DNA of 24,219 bases from Betaproteobacteria bacterium (GTDB taxonomy: Bacteria > Pseudomonadota > Gammaproteobacteria > Burkholderiales > Burkholderiaceae_E). The stretch lies in the NCBI GenBank assembly GCA_009925965.1, contig RFPW01000011.1, positions 1 through 24,219 of the forward strand. The letters run 5' to 3'. The notes below the pieces were generated by a model, which saw only the letters and a program-made list of their open reading frames with translations, had not been told where the DNA came from and did no database searches. Each line of letters begins with the position of its first letter. Position 1 is the stretch's first letter. This document shows positions 14,399-21,948 of this stretch, one piece after another. The position numbers and the translations under genes are program-made.

Positions 14399-15499
14399 AT
14401 GTCGGATCTGGGGCTGCGTGCAGCCTGGACGCCGGTCAAGTCGCAACTTCCGGTTTCGGCCTATTTCGACGACGCGCTTTTTAAGCGAGAGGTCGATTGG
14501 TTTTCAAAAAATGGGCCACGCTACGTCGGCCACACCCTCATGGTGCCCGAGCGCGGAGACTACTTCGCGCTCCCCCACGAGGGTGAAGGGCGGGTATTGG
14601 TCCATGGACCAAATGGCGTTGATGTTCTGTCCAACGTCTGCCGCCATCGCCAGGCCATTATGCTCAACGGAAGGGGGAAGACCGAGAGCATCGTCTGCCC
14701 GCTTCACCGCTGGACCTACGATCTCGAAGGACGGCTATTGGGGGCACCCCATTTTGCCGAACAACCATGCGTCCAGCTAGAGCGCTCGAAGCACCTCCAA
14801 AACTGGCGCGGCCTGCTTTTTGAGTGCCCGAACACCATTGCGGACACACTGGCAGGGATGGTGGCCGCCGACCAGTTCAACTTTGAGGGCCACGTTCTGG
14901 ATCATGTTGAGATTCATGAATGTGCTTATAACTGGAAGACCTTCATCGAGGTCTACCTCGAGGATTACCACGTCGGCCCATTTCATCCGGGGCTTGGCCG
15001 ATTCGTCACCTGCGATGACTTGCGCTGGGAGTTCGGGCGCCATTGGTCGGTGCAGACCGTCGGGGTGAATGCCGAACTTGCGCGCCCCGGAACGTCGGTC
15101 TATCAGCGCTGGCATGCCGAGCTGATGCGTTTTCGCGGCGGCATCGCGCCCCAGCATGGGGCGATCTGGATGACGCTCTACCCGAACGTGATGGTCGAGT
15201 GGTACCCGCATGTTCTGGTGGTTTCGACCCTGATCCCCAAAGGGCCGCAGGCGACTACGAACATCATCGAGTTTTACTATCCTGAAGAAATTGCCCTCTT
15301 CGAGCGGGAATTTGTGGAGGCTGAGCGGGCCGCCTATCGGGAAACCTGCGTCGAAGATGACGAGATTGCACTGCGAATGGATGCGGGTCGGCGCGCGCTG
15401 CTGAACCGTGGCCAGGACGATGCAGGCCCCTACCAATCGCCAATGGAAGATGGCATGCAGCACTTTCATGAGTGGTACCGCCGCGAAATGTATGTTTAG
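14399..15499 (+). CDS. Rieske [2Fe-2S] ring-hydroxylating oxygenase alpha-type protein
   Basis: This 366-residue protein has the layout of a Rieske non-haem iron oxygenase alpha subunit. The Rieske cluster ligands are C81 and H83 (VCRHRQAIML) and C100 and H103 (VCPLHRWTYDLEG). The C-terminal catalytic domain carries the mononuclear iron facial site in EVYLEDYHVGPFHPGLGRF, with H191 and H196. An acidic helix with VEDDEIALRMDAGRR near residue 320 likely supplies the third ligand. The substrate is unknown. Similar proteins are annotated as aromatic dioxygenase or choline monooxygenase-like. No ferredoxin or reductase gene is adjacent, so electrons must come from elsewhere. The ATG follows AAAGGGTGG closely. 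The last eight bases overlap the downstream sulfurtransferase. Confidence 0.9.
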   Translation: MSDLGLRAAWTPVKSQLPVSAYFDDALFKREVDWFSKNGPRYVGHTLMVPERGDYFALPHEGEGRVLVHGPNGVDVLSNVCRHRQAIMLNGRGKTESIVCPLHRWTYDLEGRLLGAPHFAEQPCVQLERSKHLQNWRGLLFECPNTIADTLAGMVAADQFNFEGHVLDHVEIHECAYNWKTFIEVYLEDYHVGPFHPGLGRFVTCDDLRWEFGRHWSVQTVGVNAELARPGTSVYQRWHAELMRFRGGIAPQHGAIWMTLYPNVMVEWYPHVLVVSTLIPKGPQATTNIIEFYYPEEIALFEREFVEAERAAYRETCVEDDEIALRMDAGRRALLNRGQDDAGPYQSPMEDGMQHFHEWYRREMYV

Positions 15500-16358
15500 G
15501 CCCCTTATCACCGTTGACGAGTTGCTCAGTGCGCAAGCCCGGGCCGAGCAAGCCCAGGACGCGCAAATCCTGCTGGTCGACTGCCGCCACGACCTGATGA
15601 AGCCTGAGGCCGGCAAACAGGCCTATTTGCAGGGTCATTTACCCGGGGCGATCCACTTGAGCCTCGACACCGATCTCGCAGACCACGCGGCGGGGCTTTG
15701 CGGCGGCCGCCATCCGCTACCAGCGCGCGAACGGCTCAGGGCTCGACTAGAGGCGATCGGACTCTCGGAGCAGACTCATCTGGTCGCCTACGACTCGGAT
15801 GGCGGCAGTTTTGCGGCGCGCCTCTGGTGGTTAACGCAGTGGCTAGGCCATGAACGAGTCAGCGTCCTCGACGGCGGACTACCCGCATGGTTGGGCGCCG
15901 GCCTCGCGATGACCACCGAAAACCCATTACCCACGCCCGGCAAACTGCGCCTGAGAACCCCTTTGGTGGCATGGGTCGATATCGACACGGTCGCCGACGA
16001 CGTTGCCCAAGACCGGCGAGTGGTCCTCGATGCCCGCGCACCAGCCCGTTTTTCAGGGGCGCAAGAACCGCTCGACCCCGTCGCCGGGCATATCCCCGGT
16101 GCCCTGAACCGGTTCTGGCAAGCCAATCTGGCGGCTGACGGCCGCTTTCACTCGACAGATCAGTTGCGGGCTGAGTTCTTGTCGCTCCTGAAGGGGCGTC
16201 CAGCCGACGCGGTCATTCATCAATGTGGTTCAGGCGTGACTGCCTGCCATAACCTGCTGGCCATGACCCATGCAGGGCTCGGTGGCACCTTGCTGTATGC
16301 AGGATCCTGGAGCGAATGGTGTAGCGACCCGTCAAGACCAGTCGCGACAGGGGGCTGA
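15492..16358 (+). CDS. Sulfurtransferase with two rhodanese domains (SseA type)
   Basis: This 288-residue protein has a tandem rhodanese layout. The N-terminal inactive domain covers roughly 5-130 (LLVDCRHDLMKPEAGKQAYL, GHLPGAIHLSLD, VAYDSDGGSFAARLWWL). The C-terminal catalytic domain covers about 160-280, with VAGHIPGALNRFWQ and the loop HQCGSGVTACHN bearing catalytic C245. The CGSGVTA loop is that of 3-mercaptopyruvate sulfurtransferases more than of thiosulfate rhodaneses. ATG 15492 is preferred because RPLITVDELL starts at once, as in relatives. An in-frame ATG at 15408 would add 28 residues buried in the Rieske gene. The eight-base overlap with that gene implies coupled translation. It ends five bases from the convergent ZIP gene. 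Confidence 0.92.
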   Translation: MFRPLITVDELLSAQARAEQAQDAQILLVDCRHDLMKPEAGKQAYLQGHLPGAIHLSLDTDLADHAAGLCGGRHPLPARERLRARLEAIGLSEQTHLVAYDSDGGSFAARLWWLTQWLGHERVSVLDGGLPAWLGAGLAMTTENPLPTPGKLRLRTPLVAWVDIDTVADDVAQDRRVVLDARAPARFSGAQEPLDPVAGHIPGALNRFWQANLAADGRFHSTDQLRAEFLSLLKGRPADAVIHQCGSGVTACHNLLAMTHAGLGGTLLYAGSWSEWCSDPSRPVATGG

Positions 16359-16363
16359 GCGCC

Positions 16364-17176
16364 TCAGTGCTGGTGAAGCACCTGAGCTAAGGCCGCGGCG
16401 ATCGCAACACCAACCCCCAGCAACACCACCTGAAAAGCGGCCTGACGGAGTTGATTGGGATGTTCGCGGTGCAGCGACGGAACAATATCGGCCAAAGCGA
16501 CATACAAGAATCCAGCGGCCGCAATCGACAGGGCCGCGGGCAACAGTTGGCGGGCATCATCGAGCACCATCCAGCCAACCACGCCGCCCACCACCGACGC
16601 CAGGCTTGACAACAAATTGAACGCAAAGGCGCGGGCGCGGGTGTAGCCCGCATTCAACAAGACGATGAAATCGCCGACTTCCTGGGGGATTTCATGCGCC
16701 GCCACGGCAGCGGCGGTGACCCAGCCGAGCGACTGATCGGCGAGAAAAGCCGCAGCGATCAGGATTCCGTCGGTGAAGTTATGGACTGAGTCGCCAATCA
16801 GGATCAACGCGCCGCCGGGGCCCGCGGCCTCCCGATCATGGCCGTGATGATGATGATGCCCGTCGCCCTCATGATGATGACTGTGGCGCAGGATCTCCAG
16901 TTTTTCGAGCCCAAAGAACGCCAGTAGCCCAACGAGCAACCACACACCGATCAGGTGGATATTGCCACCGCGTTCGAGCGCCTCAGGCAACAGGTGCAAA
17001 GTGCTGGTCGCTAACAAGAGACCGGCCGAAAGGCTGACGAGTGAACGCAACAGCCCGGCCACGAGCCCGAAGGTCAGAAGCGCAGCAGCCACCAGGGAAA
17101 GCGCGCCCCCCGCCAGGGTGGCAGTCACGATTCCCGCGAGAGTGTCCAGACCTGGCGCGCCGATTACCGCGCTCAA
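16364..17176 (-). CDS. ZIP family divalent metal transporter
   Basis: This is a 270-residue inner-membrane ZIP transporter, likely importing zinc or another divalent ion. About eight membrane helices are apparent. The cytoplasmic loop after TM3 is histidine-rich (residues 98-113, with ten histidines). The metal path is intact: H132, N133 and D136 in GDSVHNFTDGILI on TM4, and H161, E162, Q165 and E166 in HEIPQEVGDFIVLL on TM5. The start called here is TTG 17176, overlapping the polA stop as TTGA. GTG 17128 is an alternative that removes 16 residues in front of the first helix. The gene is translated behind polA, a pairing with no obvious biochemical logic. It ends five bases from the convergent sulfurtransferase gene. 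Confidence 0.92.
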   Translation of the reverse strand: MSAVIGAPGLDTLAGIVTATLAGGALSLVAAALLTFGLVAGLLRSLVSLSAGLLLATSTLHLLPEALERGGNIHLIGVWLLVGLLAFFGLEKLEILRHSHHHEGDGHHHHHGHDREAAGPGGALILIGDSVHNFTDGILIAAAFLADQSLGWVTAAAVAAHEIPQEVGDFIVLLNAGYTRARAFAFNLLSSLASVVGGVVGWMVLDDARQLLPAALSIAAAGFLYVALADIVPSLHREHPNQLRQAAFQVVLLGVGVAIAAALAQVLHQH

Positions 17177-20040
17177 TGGGCCTGGTCCCAGTTGGGTCCG
17201 ATACCGACCTCGGCCATTAGCGGGACTTTCATGGTGGCAACGGCTGCCATTCGGGCGGGAATTTCGGCTCGCGCCCAGTCGAGTTCGTTGGGTGGGACTT
17301 CCAATACAAGCTCATCATGGACTTGCATGATCAGCCGCGATTGCCTGCCTTCCTGATCGATGACGTTCTGGACCGACACCATCGCGAGTTTGATGAGATC
17401 GGCGGCTGTACCCTGCATCGGCGCATTGATCGCCGCGCGCTCGGCACCTGCCCGTCGCGGCCCGTTGGGCGACTTGATTTCGGGCAACCAGAGCCGTCGG
17501 CCAAACACAGTCTCGACAAATCCATCGCGTTTGGCACGGGCACGGGTCGTATCCATATAACGGGCAACCCCGGGGTACCGATCAAAGTAGCGGTCGATCC
17601 AGGCCTTGGCTGCATCGCGCCCGATCCCGAGATTTTGGGCCAGGCCGAACGCAGTCATGCCATAAATCAGTCCGAAATTGATGACTTTGGCATATCGACG
17701 CTGCTCCGAAGTGACGCCCTCTGGGGTGGTCCCGAAGACTTCCGCGGCCGTTGCGCGGTGGACGTCCTGACCTTCGTTGAATGCGCGCAACAAGGCCTCA
17801 TCTTCTGAGAGGTGCGCCATGATCCGAAGTTCGATCTGCGAATAATCGGCCGAGACAATCGACCATCCGGGCGGCGCGATGAAGGCTTCACGAATGCGTC
17901 GGCCCTCTGCCGTGCGGATCGGGATGTTCTGCAAGTTGGGGTCTGATGACGCGAGCCGTCCGGTCACCGCAACTGCCTGCGCATAGCTTGTGTGGACCCG
18001 GCCAGTGCGCGGATTCACCATCCGCGGTAGCTTGTCGACATAGGTGCTCTTGAGCTTGGAAAGACTGCGCCAGTCGAGCACCGCTCGCGGCAACGGGAAG
18101 TCGAGAGCGAGTTTTTCCAGAACCTCTTCATCGGTGCTCGGCGCTCCGCCCGCCGTCTTCTTAACCACAGGCAGTTTGAGTTGATCGAACAACAACTCCC
18201 CGAGTTGTTTGGGCGACCCCAAATTGAAGGGCTGCCCGGCCAATTCGTGAGCATGGCGCTCGAGTTGCAAGATCTTGACCGCGAGTTCCTCGCCCTGCCT
18301 GGCCAGCATGACGCAATCGACCAGCACACCGTGCCGCTCGATGCGTTGCAGGACCCGCGCAACCGGCAACTCGATCGTTTGGTAGAGCGCGGCCAACCGG
18401 GGTTCGGCCTGCAGCTTGGGCCAGAGATGCTGGTGAAGCTGCAAGGTGACTTCAGCATCTTCGGCCGCATAGTGCGCGGCCACCTCGACCGAAACCTGAT
18501 CAAACGAGATCTGTGATGCCCCTTTGCCAGCAACCGATTCATACGAAACGGTGGCACGTCCGAGCCAGCGTTCAGCCAGCGACCCAAGGTCATGGCGTCG
18601 GTGGGCCTCGAGCACATAGCTCTCGAGCAATGTGTCGTGCGCAATACCGGCCAAGGCAATGCCGTGATTCTGCAAAACATGCTCGTCATATTTGAGATGC
18701 TGACCGACCTTGGCTGCCGATGGGTCTTCAAGCCAGGGCCTTAATCGCTCCAGAACGAGCGCCAACGGCAACTGATCGGGCATCGCTGCATAGTGATGTC
18801 CAACCGGCACATAGCACGCCACCCCGGGCGCTACCGCCAGCGAAAGGCCAACCAGTTGAGCGACCATTGGGTCCAGCGAGGTCGTTTCGGTATCAAAGCC
18901 AACCAGCGGACACGCCTTGATTCGGGCAATCCACGCATCGAGTTGCTCGACCGTGAAGACGGTTTCGTAGTGCAATGCGTCCGGCGGGCCGGGCCGGTCA
19001 TCTTGGCCATCGGGCGAGGCCGACCGGTCCACGACAGCGATTGCGCCAACCGCTTCGAGTCCCGCTCCAGGTCCCACTTCGGGTCCCGCTCCGGCTCCTG
19101 CTGGATGCCCCGGTCGGTCTTCAGACCCAACATCGCCCGCGAGGCGCGCGCGCAATTCCTTTTGCCAGGTCCTAAAACCCCAGCGCTCATAGAAAGCCAG
19201 CAGGCGCTGGTCATCTTCGGCATTTAGCGCCAATGTATCGGGACCCGAAAGATGGGTCGACAGGTCACAGTCGCAGCGCACCGTCACCAGTTCGCGAGCA
19301 GTCGGCAGCCAATCAAGGGCCAGGCGGAGGTTTTCCCCAACGACCCCCGATATTCGATCAGCGGCTGCCATCACCCCGTCGAGCGATCCGTATTCAGCGA
19401 TCCATTTGATCGCGGTCTTCGGCCCGACTTTATTGACCCCCGGTACGTTATCAACGGTATCGCCCACCAAAGCCAACCAATCGATGATGCGATCGGGCGG
19501 GACCCCAAAGCGCTCCAGGACACCCGCGGCATCCATCGGCTGCGGAGGGCTGCCATCTCGGGTCATGGTGTTGACCAACACGCAGTGGTCGCCCACGAGT
19601 TGGGCCAGATCCTTATCCCCAGTCGCAATCACGGAGCGCATTCCGAGCGCTTGGGCCTGCGTCGCAAGGGTCCCGATCACATCGTCGGCTTCCACCCCAC
19701 CCACCACCAGTACGGGCCAACCGAGGGCCGCCACGAATTCCTTGAGGGGATCAATCTGCCGAGCAAGGTCTTCAGGCATCGAAGCCCGATTGGCCTTGTA
19801 TTGGTCATACAAATCATCCCGGAAAGTGGGTCCCGGTGCGTCAAAGACCACGGCGCCGAAACGGGCACCGCCATGCAGCCGATGGTCGGCCCGGAGTCGA
19901 CGCAACATGGCCGCCACGCCGTACAGCGCGCCGGTTGGTTCGCCCCCCGCGTTTCGCAGATCGGGTAGCGCGTGGAACGCACGATACAAATACCCAGAAC
20001 CATCGACCAACAGCAATGATTCGCCCGCCACATCCGACAT
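17173..20040 (-). CDS. polA: DNA polymerase I
   Basis: Pol I fills gaps and removes RNA primers. From ATG 20040 it has 955 residues. That start puts LLLVDGSGYLYRAFHALP eight residues in, as in relatives; ATG 20082 would add 14. The 5'-3' nuclease (about 1-290) has GGVEADDVIGTLA, VIATGDKDLAQLV and LVGDTVDNVPGVNKVGPKTA. The proofreading domain is intact, with D383 and E385 in FDTETTSLD, D469 in AHDTLLESY and D528 in YAAEDAEVTLQLH. The polymerase shows SADYSQIELRIMAH (D732), RRYAKVINFGLIYGMTAFG and VHDELVLEV (H908, D909, E910). Between the nuclease domains lies a Gly/Pro-rich linker (about 300-355) with a 12-base tandem repeat. A ZIP gene overlaps its stop. Confidence 0.97.
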   Translation of the reverse strand: MSDVAGESLLLVDGSGYLYRAFHALPDLRNAGGEPTGALYGVAAMLRRLRADHRLHGGARFGAVVFDAPGPTFRDDLYDQYKANRASMPEDLARQIDPLKEFVAALGWPVLVVGGVEADDVIGTLATQAQALGMRSVIATGDKDLAQLVGDHCVLVNTMTRDGSPPQPMDAAGVLERFGVPPDRIIDWLALVGDTVDNVPGVNKVGPKTAIKWIAEYGSLDGVMAAADRISGVVGENLRLALDWLPTARELVTVRCDCDLSTHLSGPDTLALNAEDDQRLLAFYERWGFRTWQKELRARLAGDVGSEDRPGHPAGAGAGPEVGPGAGLEAVGAIAVVDRSASPDGQDDRPGPPDALHYETVFTVEQLDAWIARIKACPLVGFDTETTSLDPMVAQLVGLSLAVAPGVACYVPVGHHYAAMPDQLPLALVLERLRPWLEDPSAAKVGQHLKYDEHVLQNHGIALAGIAHDTLLESYVLEAHRRHDLGSLAERWLGRATVSYESVAGKGASQISFDQVSVEVAAHYAAEDAEVTLQLHQHLWPKLQAEPRLAALYQTIELPVARVLQRIERHGVLVDCVMLARQGEELAVKILQLERHAHELAGQPFNLGSPKQLGELLFDQLKLPVVKKTAGGAPSTDEEVLEKLALDFPLPRAVLDWRSLSKLKSTYVDKLPRMVNPRTGRVHTSYAQAVAVTGRLASSDPNLQNIPIRTAEGRRIREAFIAPPGWSIVSADYSQIELRIMAHLSEDEALLRAFNEGQDVHRATAAEVFGTTPEGVTSEQRRYAKVINFGLIYGMTAFGLAQNLGIGRDAAKAWIDRYFDRYPGVARYMDTTRARAKRDGFVETVFGRRLWLPEIKSPNGPRRAGAERAAINAPMQGTAADLIKLAMVSVQNVIDQEGRQSRLIMQVHDELVLEVPPNELDWARAEIPARMAAVATMKVPLMAEVGIGPNWDQAH
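19059..19094 (-). repeat. 12-base tandem repeat, 3 copies, in the polA linker
   Basis: On the given strand the units read gtcccgctccag, gtcccacttcgg and gtcccgctccgg. They encode part of a Gly-Ala-Pro stretch between the two nuclease domains of Pol I, where length change should be tolerated. The period keeps the frame. Confidence 0.8.
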
Positions 20041-20123
20041 GCCAGCGTCCCCAAAACGCTGATTATCGCTGATCCAACTCATCGCCCTCTTGGCGCGCTG
20101 GCTTAGGGGCTTCAGGCTTTGCT

Positions 20124-20129
20124 AGAATT
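20124..20129 (+). promoter_or_regulatory. Possible -10 element for thrB
   Basis: TAGAAT lies 69 bases before the thrB ATG in the divergent gap between polA and thrB (20041-20192). The same hexamer appears ahead of efp. No good -35 is seen at the expected distance. The rest of this gap shows no other clear element. Confidence 0.3.
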
Positions 20130-20192
20130 GAGTGGCGACCTTCATCGCCGCTGCACCACCTGCAACCCCGAGAAAAAAGCGCAGTCGCGTCG

Positions 20193-21167
20193 ATGGCCGT
20201 CTTTACCGCCGTTTCTGACTCAGATCTCGAACCCTGGCTGCAGCGGTTCGATGTAGGTCGTCTGGTGTCCCTCGAGGGCATCGTTGCAGGAATCGAAAAC
20301 ACCAATTACAGAGTCATAACCGAACGCCAAGGTCAGGCGCATCGCTTTGTGCTGACCTTATTCGAGCGCCTGAACCCCCAACAGTTGCCTTTTTATCTGG
20401 AACTCATGCGCCATCTAGCGTTGGCCGGAATTCCGTGCCCCAATCCGGTACCAGACCGCGAAGGACAGATTTTGGGCACCCTGGCCGGTAAGCCAGCGAC
20501 CCTCGTGACCTGGCTTCAGGGAAAAGAGCTCACGGATCCTAGTCCGCAGGCCTGCGCCCGGATCGGTTCTGTGCTGGCCCGAATGCACCTGGCCACGCAA
20601 AACTTCCCCGGTCTCCAACCCAATCTGCGCGGACTCTCTTGGTGGCAGGAGGTCACGCCCCAACTTTTGCCATTCTTGCCCGAAGCACAAGCGTCGCTAC
20701 TGGAACGTGAATTGGCGTATCAAAGCGCGCAGAATTTGACGTCGTTGCCCTGTTCAGCCGTTCATGCCGATCTCTTTCGCAACAACGTTCTTTTCGAAGG
20801 TGATGAGGTCGGTGGAGTGATCGATTTTTACTTTGCAGGGGTCGATACCTGGTTGTTCGACCTGGCAGTTACCGCCAATGACTGGTGCATCAATCTGGCG
20901 ACTGGAGCATGGGATCACGACCGATTGAACGCGCTACTGAGTGCCTACCAATTGGTCCGGCCCCTCGAACCATCAGAACGCGAGGCCTGGCCAGCGGCAC
21001 AGCGAGCGGGCGCCCTGCGGTTCTGGATTTCGCGACTTTACGACGTCCATCTGCCGCGCCCCGCGCAGGTCATTGTTCCCCATGACCCCAAGCATTTTGA
21101 ACGGATTTTGATTGCCCGGCGCGAAACCCCCCACCGCTTCAACCCGGGAAGCGCTCATGCAAATTGA
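20193..21167 (+). CDS. thrB: Homoserine kinase (APH-fold, ThrB2 type)
   Basis: This enzyme phosphorylates homoserine on the way to threonine. It belongs to the aminoglycoside-phosphotransferase-like homoserine kinases common in Proteobacteria, not the GHMP-type ThrB of E. coli. The protein is 324 residues, normal length. Features are GIVAGIENTNYRVITERQG near 29-47, FVLTLFERL, the Brenner-type catalytic loop VHADLFRNNVLFEGD with D193, and the magnesium site GVIDFYFAG with D211. TANDWCIN follows, as expected. ATG 20193 is the first start ahead of the conserved region. The 3' end overlaps the following membrane protein gene by 11 bases. No thrA or thrC is in view. Confidence 0.95.
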   Translation: MAVFTAVSDSDLEPWLQRFDVGRLVSLEGIVAGIENTNYRVITERQGQAHRFVLTLFERLNPQQLPFYLELMRHLALAGIPCPNPVPDREGQILGTLAGKPATLVTWLQGKELTDPSPQACARIGSVLARMHLATQNFPGLQPNLRGLSWWQEVTPQLLPFLPEAQASLLERELAYQSAQNLTSLPCSAVHADLFRNNVLFEGDEVGGVIDFYFAGVDTWLFDLAVTANDWCINLATGAWDHDRLNALLSAYQLVRPLEPSEREAWPAAQRAGALRFWISRLYDVHLPRPAQVIVPHDPKHFERILIARRETPHRFNPGSAHAN

Positions 21168-21948
21168 GCAGCGGCCGCCACGGATGGGCTGGCAATGGAT
21201 CAAAGACGGTTTTGTTTTGCTTCGCAAGCAACCAATCCCGCTCCTGACCCTCACCTTTTTGTACCTTCTCATGCTCACGGTTCCCTCCGTGTTCCCAGGG
21301 ATTGGCGGATTTCTTCCCCTCCTGCTGACCCCCTTGCTTGCGGTTGGCCTAATGACGGCGATGCTGGCGGCTGAACAAGATCGACTTCCGTTGCCCCGAC
21401 TGCTCTTTCAGGGGTTCAAGGTGGACGAAGCCAAGGCCTGGAAACCGCTGCTAATTTTGGGCGGGCTCAATCTCGTCGCGACGCTGGCCGCCCTGATGCT
21501 GGCCTCATTGATTGATGACGGCACACTGATGCGACTGATTACGGGACAACTAGAGCGCGACGACCCAGGCTTGGAGACCGCCGACCTGATGATCGCAGCA
21601 GGCGTTTTCTTACTGCTGTACACCCCCATTCAGATGGCGCTCTGGTTCGCCCCGTTGTTTGTGGCGTGGCATCGCATCGCACCCGTGAAAGCCATGTTTT
21701 TTAGTCTGATAGCGGTCTGGCGAAATCGCGGCGCGTTCCTGGTGTTCGGGCTTTGCTGGCTTGCGATTGCGGTGGCCTTATCGATGGCGATTCAGATCAT
21801 TGCCCGCACGCTGGACCCTGGGCCACTCCTGCTATCACTCGTATTGAGCCCGCTCTCGCTGATCATGCTAGCGGCTCTCTACGCCTCGTCCTGGATTACT
21901 TATCGGGATACGGTTCGAGCTTCGCCACTGCAAGTGCCAGCCATTTAA
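21157..21948 (+). CDS. BPSS1780 family membrane protein
   Basis: This 263-residue integral membrane protein of unknown function matches the betaproteobacterial family named after BPSS1780. The N-terminus has the signature RMGWQWIKDGFVLLRKQPIP. About six hydrophobic helices follow, for example LLTLTFLYLLMLTVPSVF, FLPLLLTPLLAVGLMTAMLA, LMIAAGVFLLLYTPIQMALW and LLLSLVLSPLSLIMLAALYA. ATG 21157 is chosen because GGGAAG precedes it and the family N-terminus follows. The in-frame ATG at 21112 lies deep in thrB. It overlaps thrB by 11 bases, so it is co-translated. Its last 53 bases overlap the 3' end of the convergent helicase gene. Confidence 0.85.
   Translation: MQIEQRPPRMGWQWIKDGFVLLRKQPIPLLTLTFLYLLMLTVPSVFPGIGGFLPLLLTPLLAVGLMTAMLAAEQDRLPLPRLLFQGFKVDEAKAWKPLLILGGLNLVATLAALMLASLIDDGTLMRLITGQLERDDPGLETADLMIAAGVFLLLYTPIQMALWFAPLFVAWHRIAPVKAMFFSLIAVWRNRGAFLVFGLCWLAIAVALSMAIQIIARTLDPGPLLLSLVLSPLSLIMLAALYASSWITYRDTVRASPLQVPAI

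Noticed and set aside
16830..16885. Tandem ATG/CAT-rich stretch as a microsatellite
   Set aside because: It is the codon run for the histidine-rich loop of the ZIP transporter, which the protein family explains.
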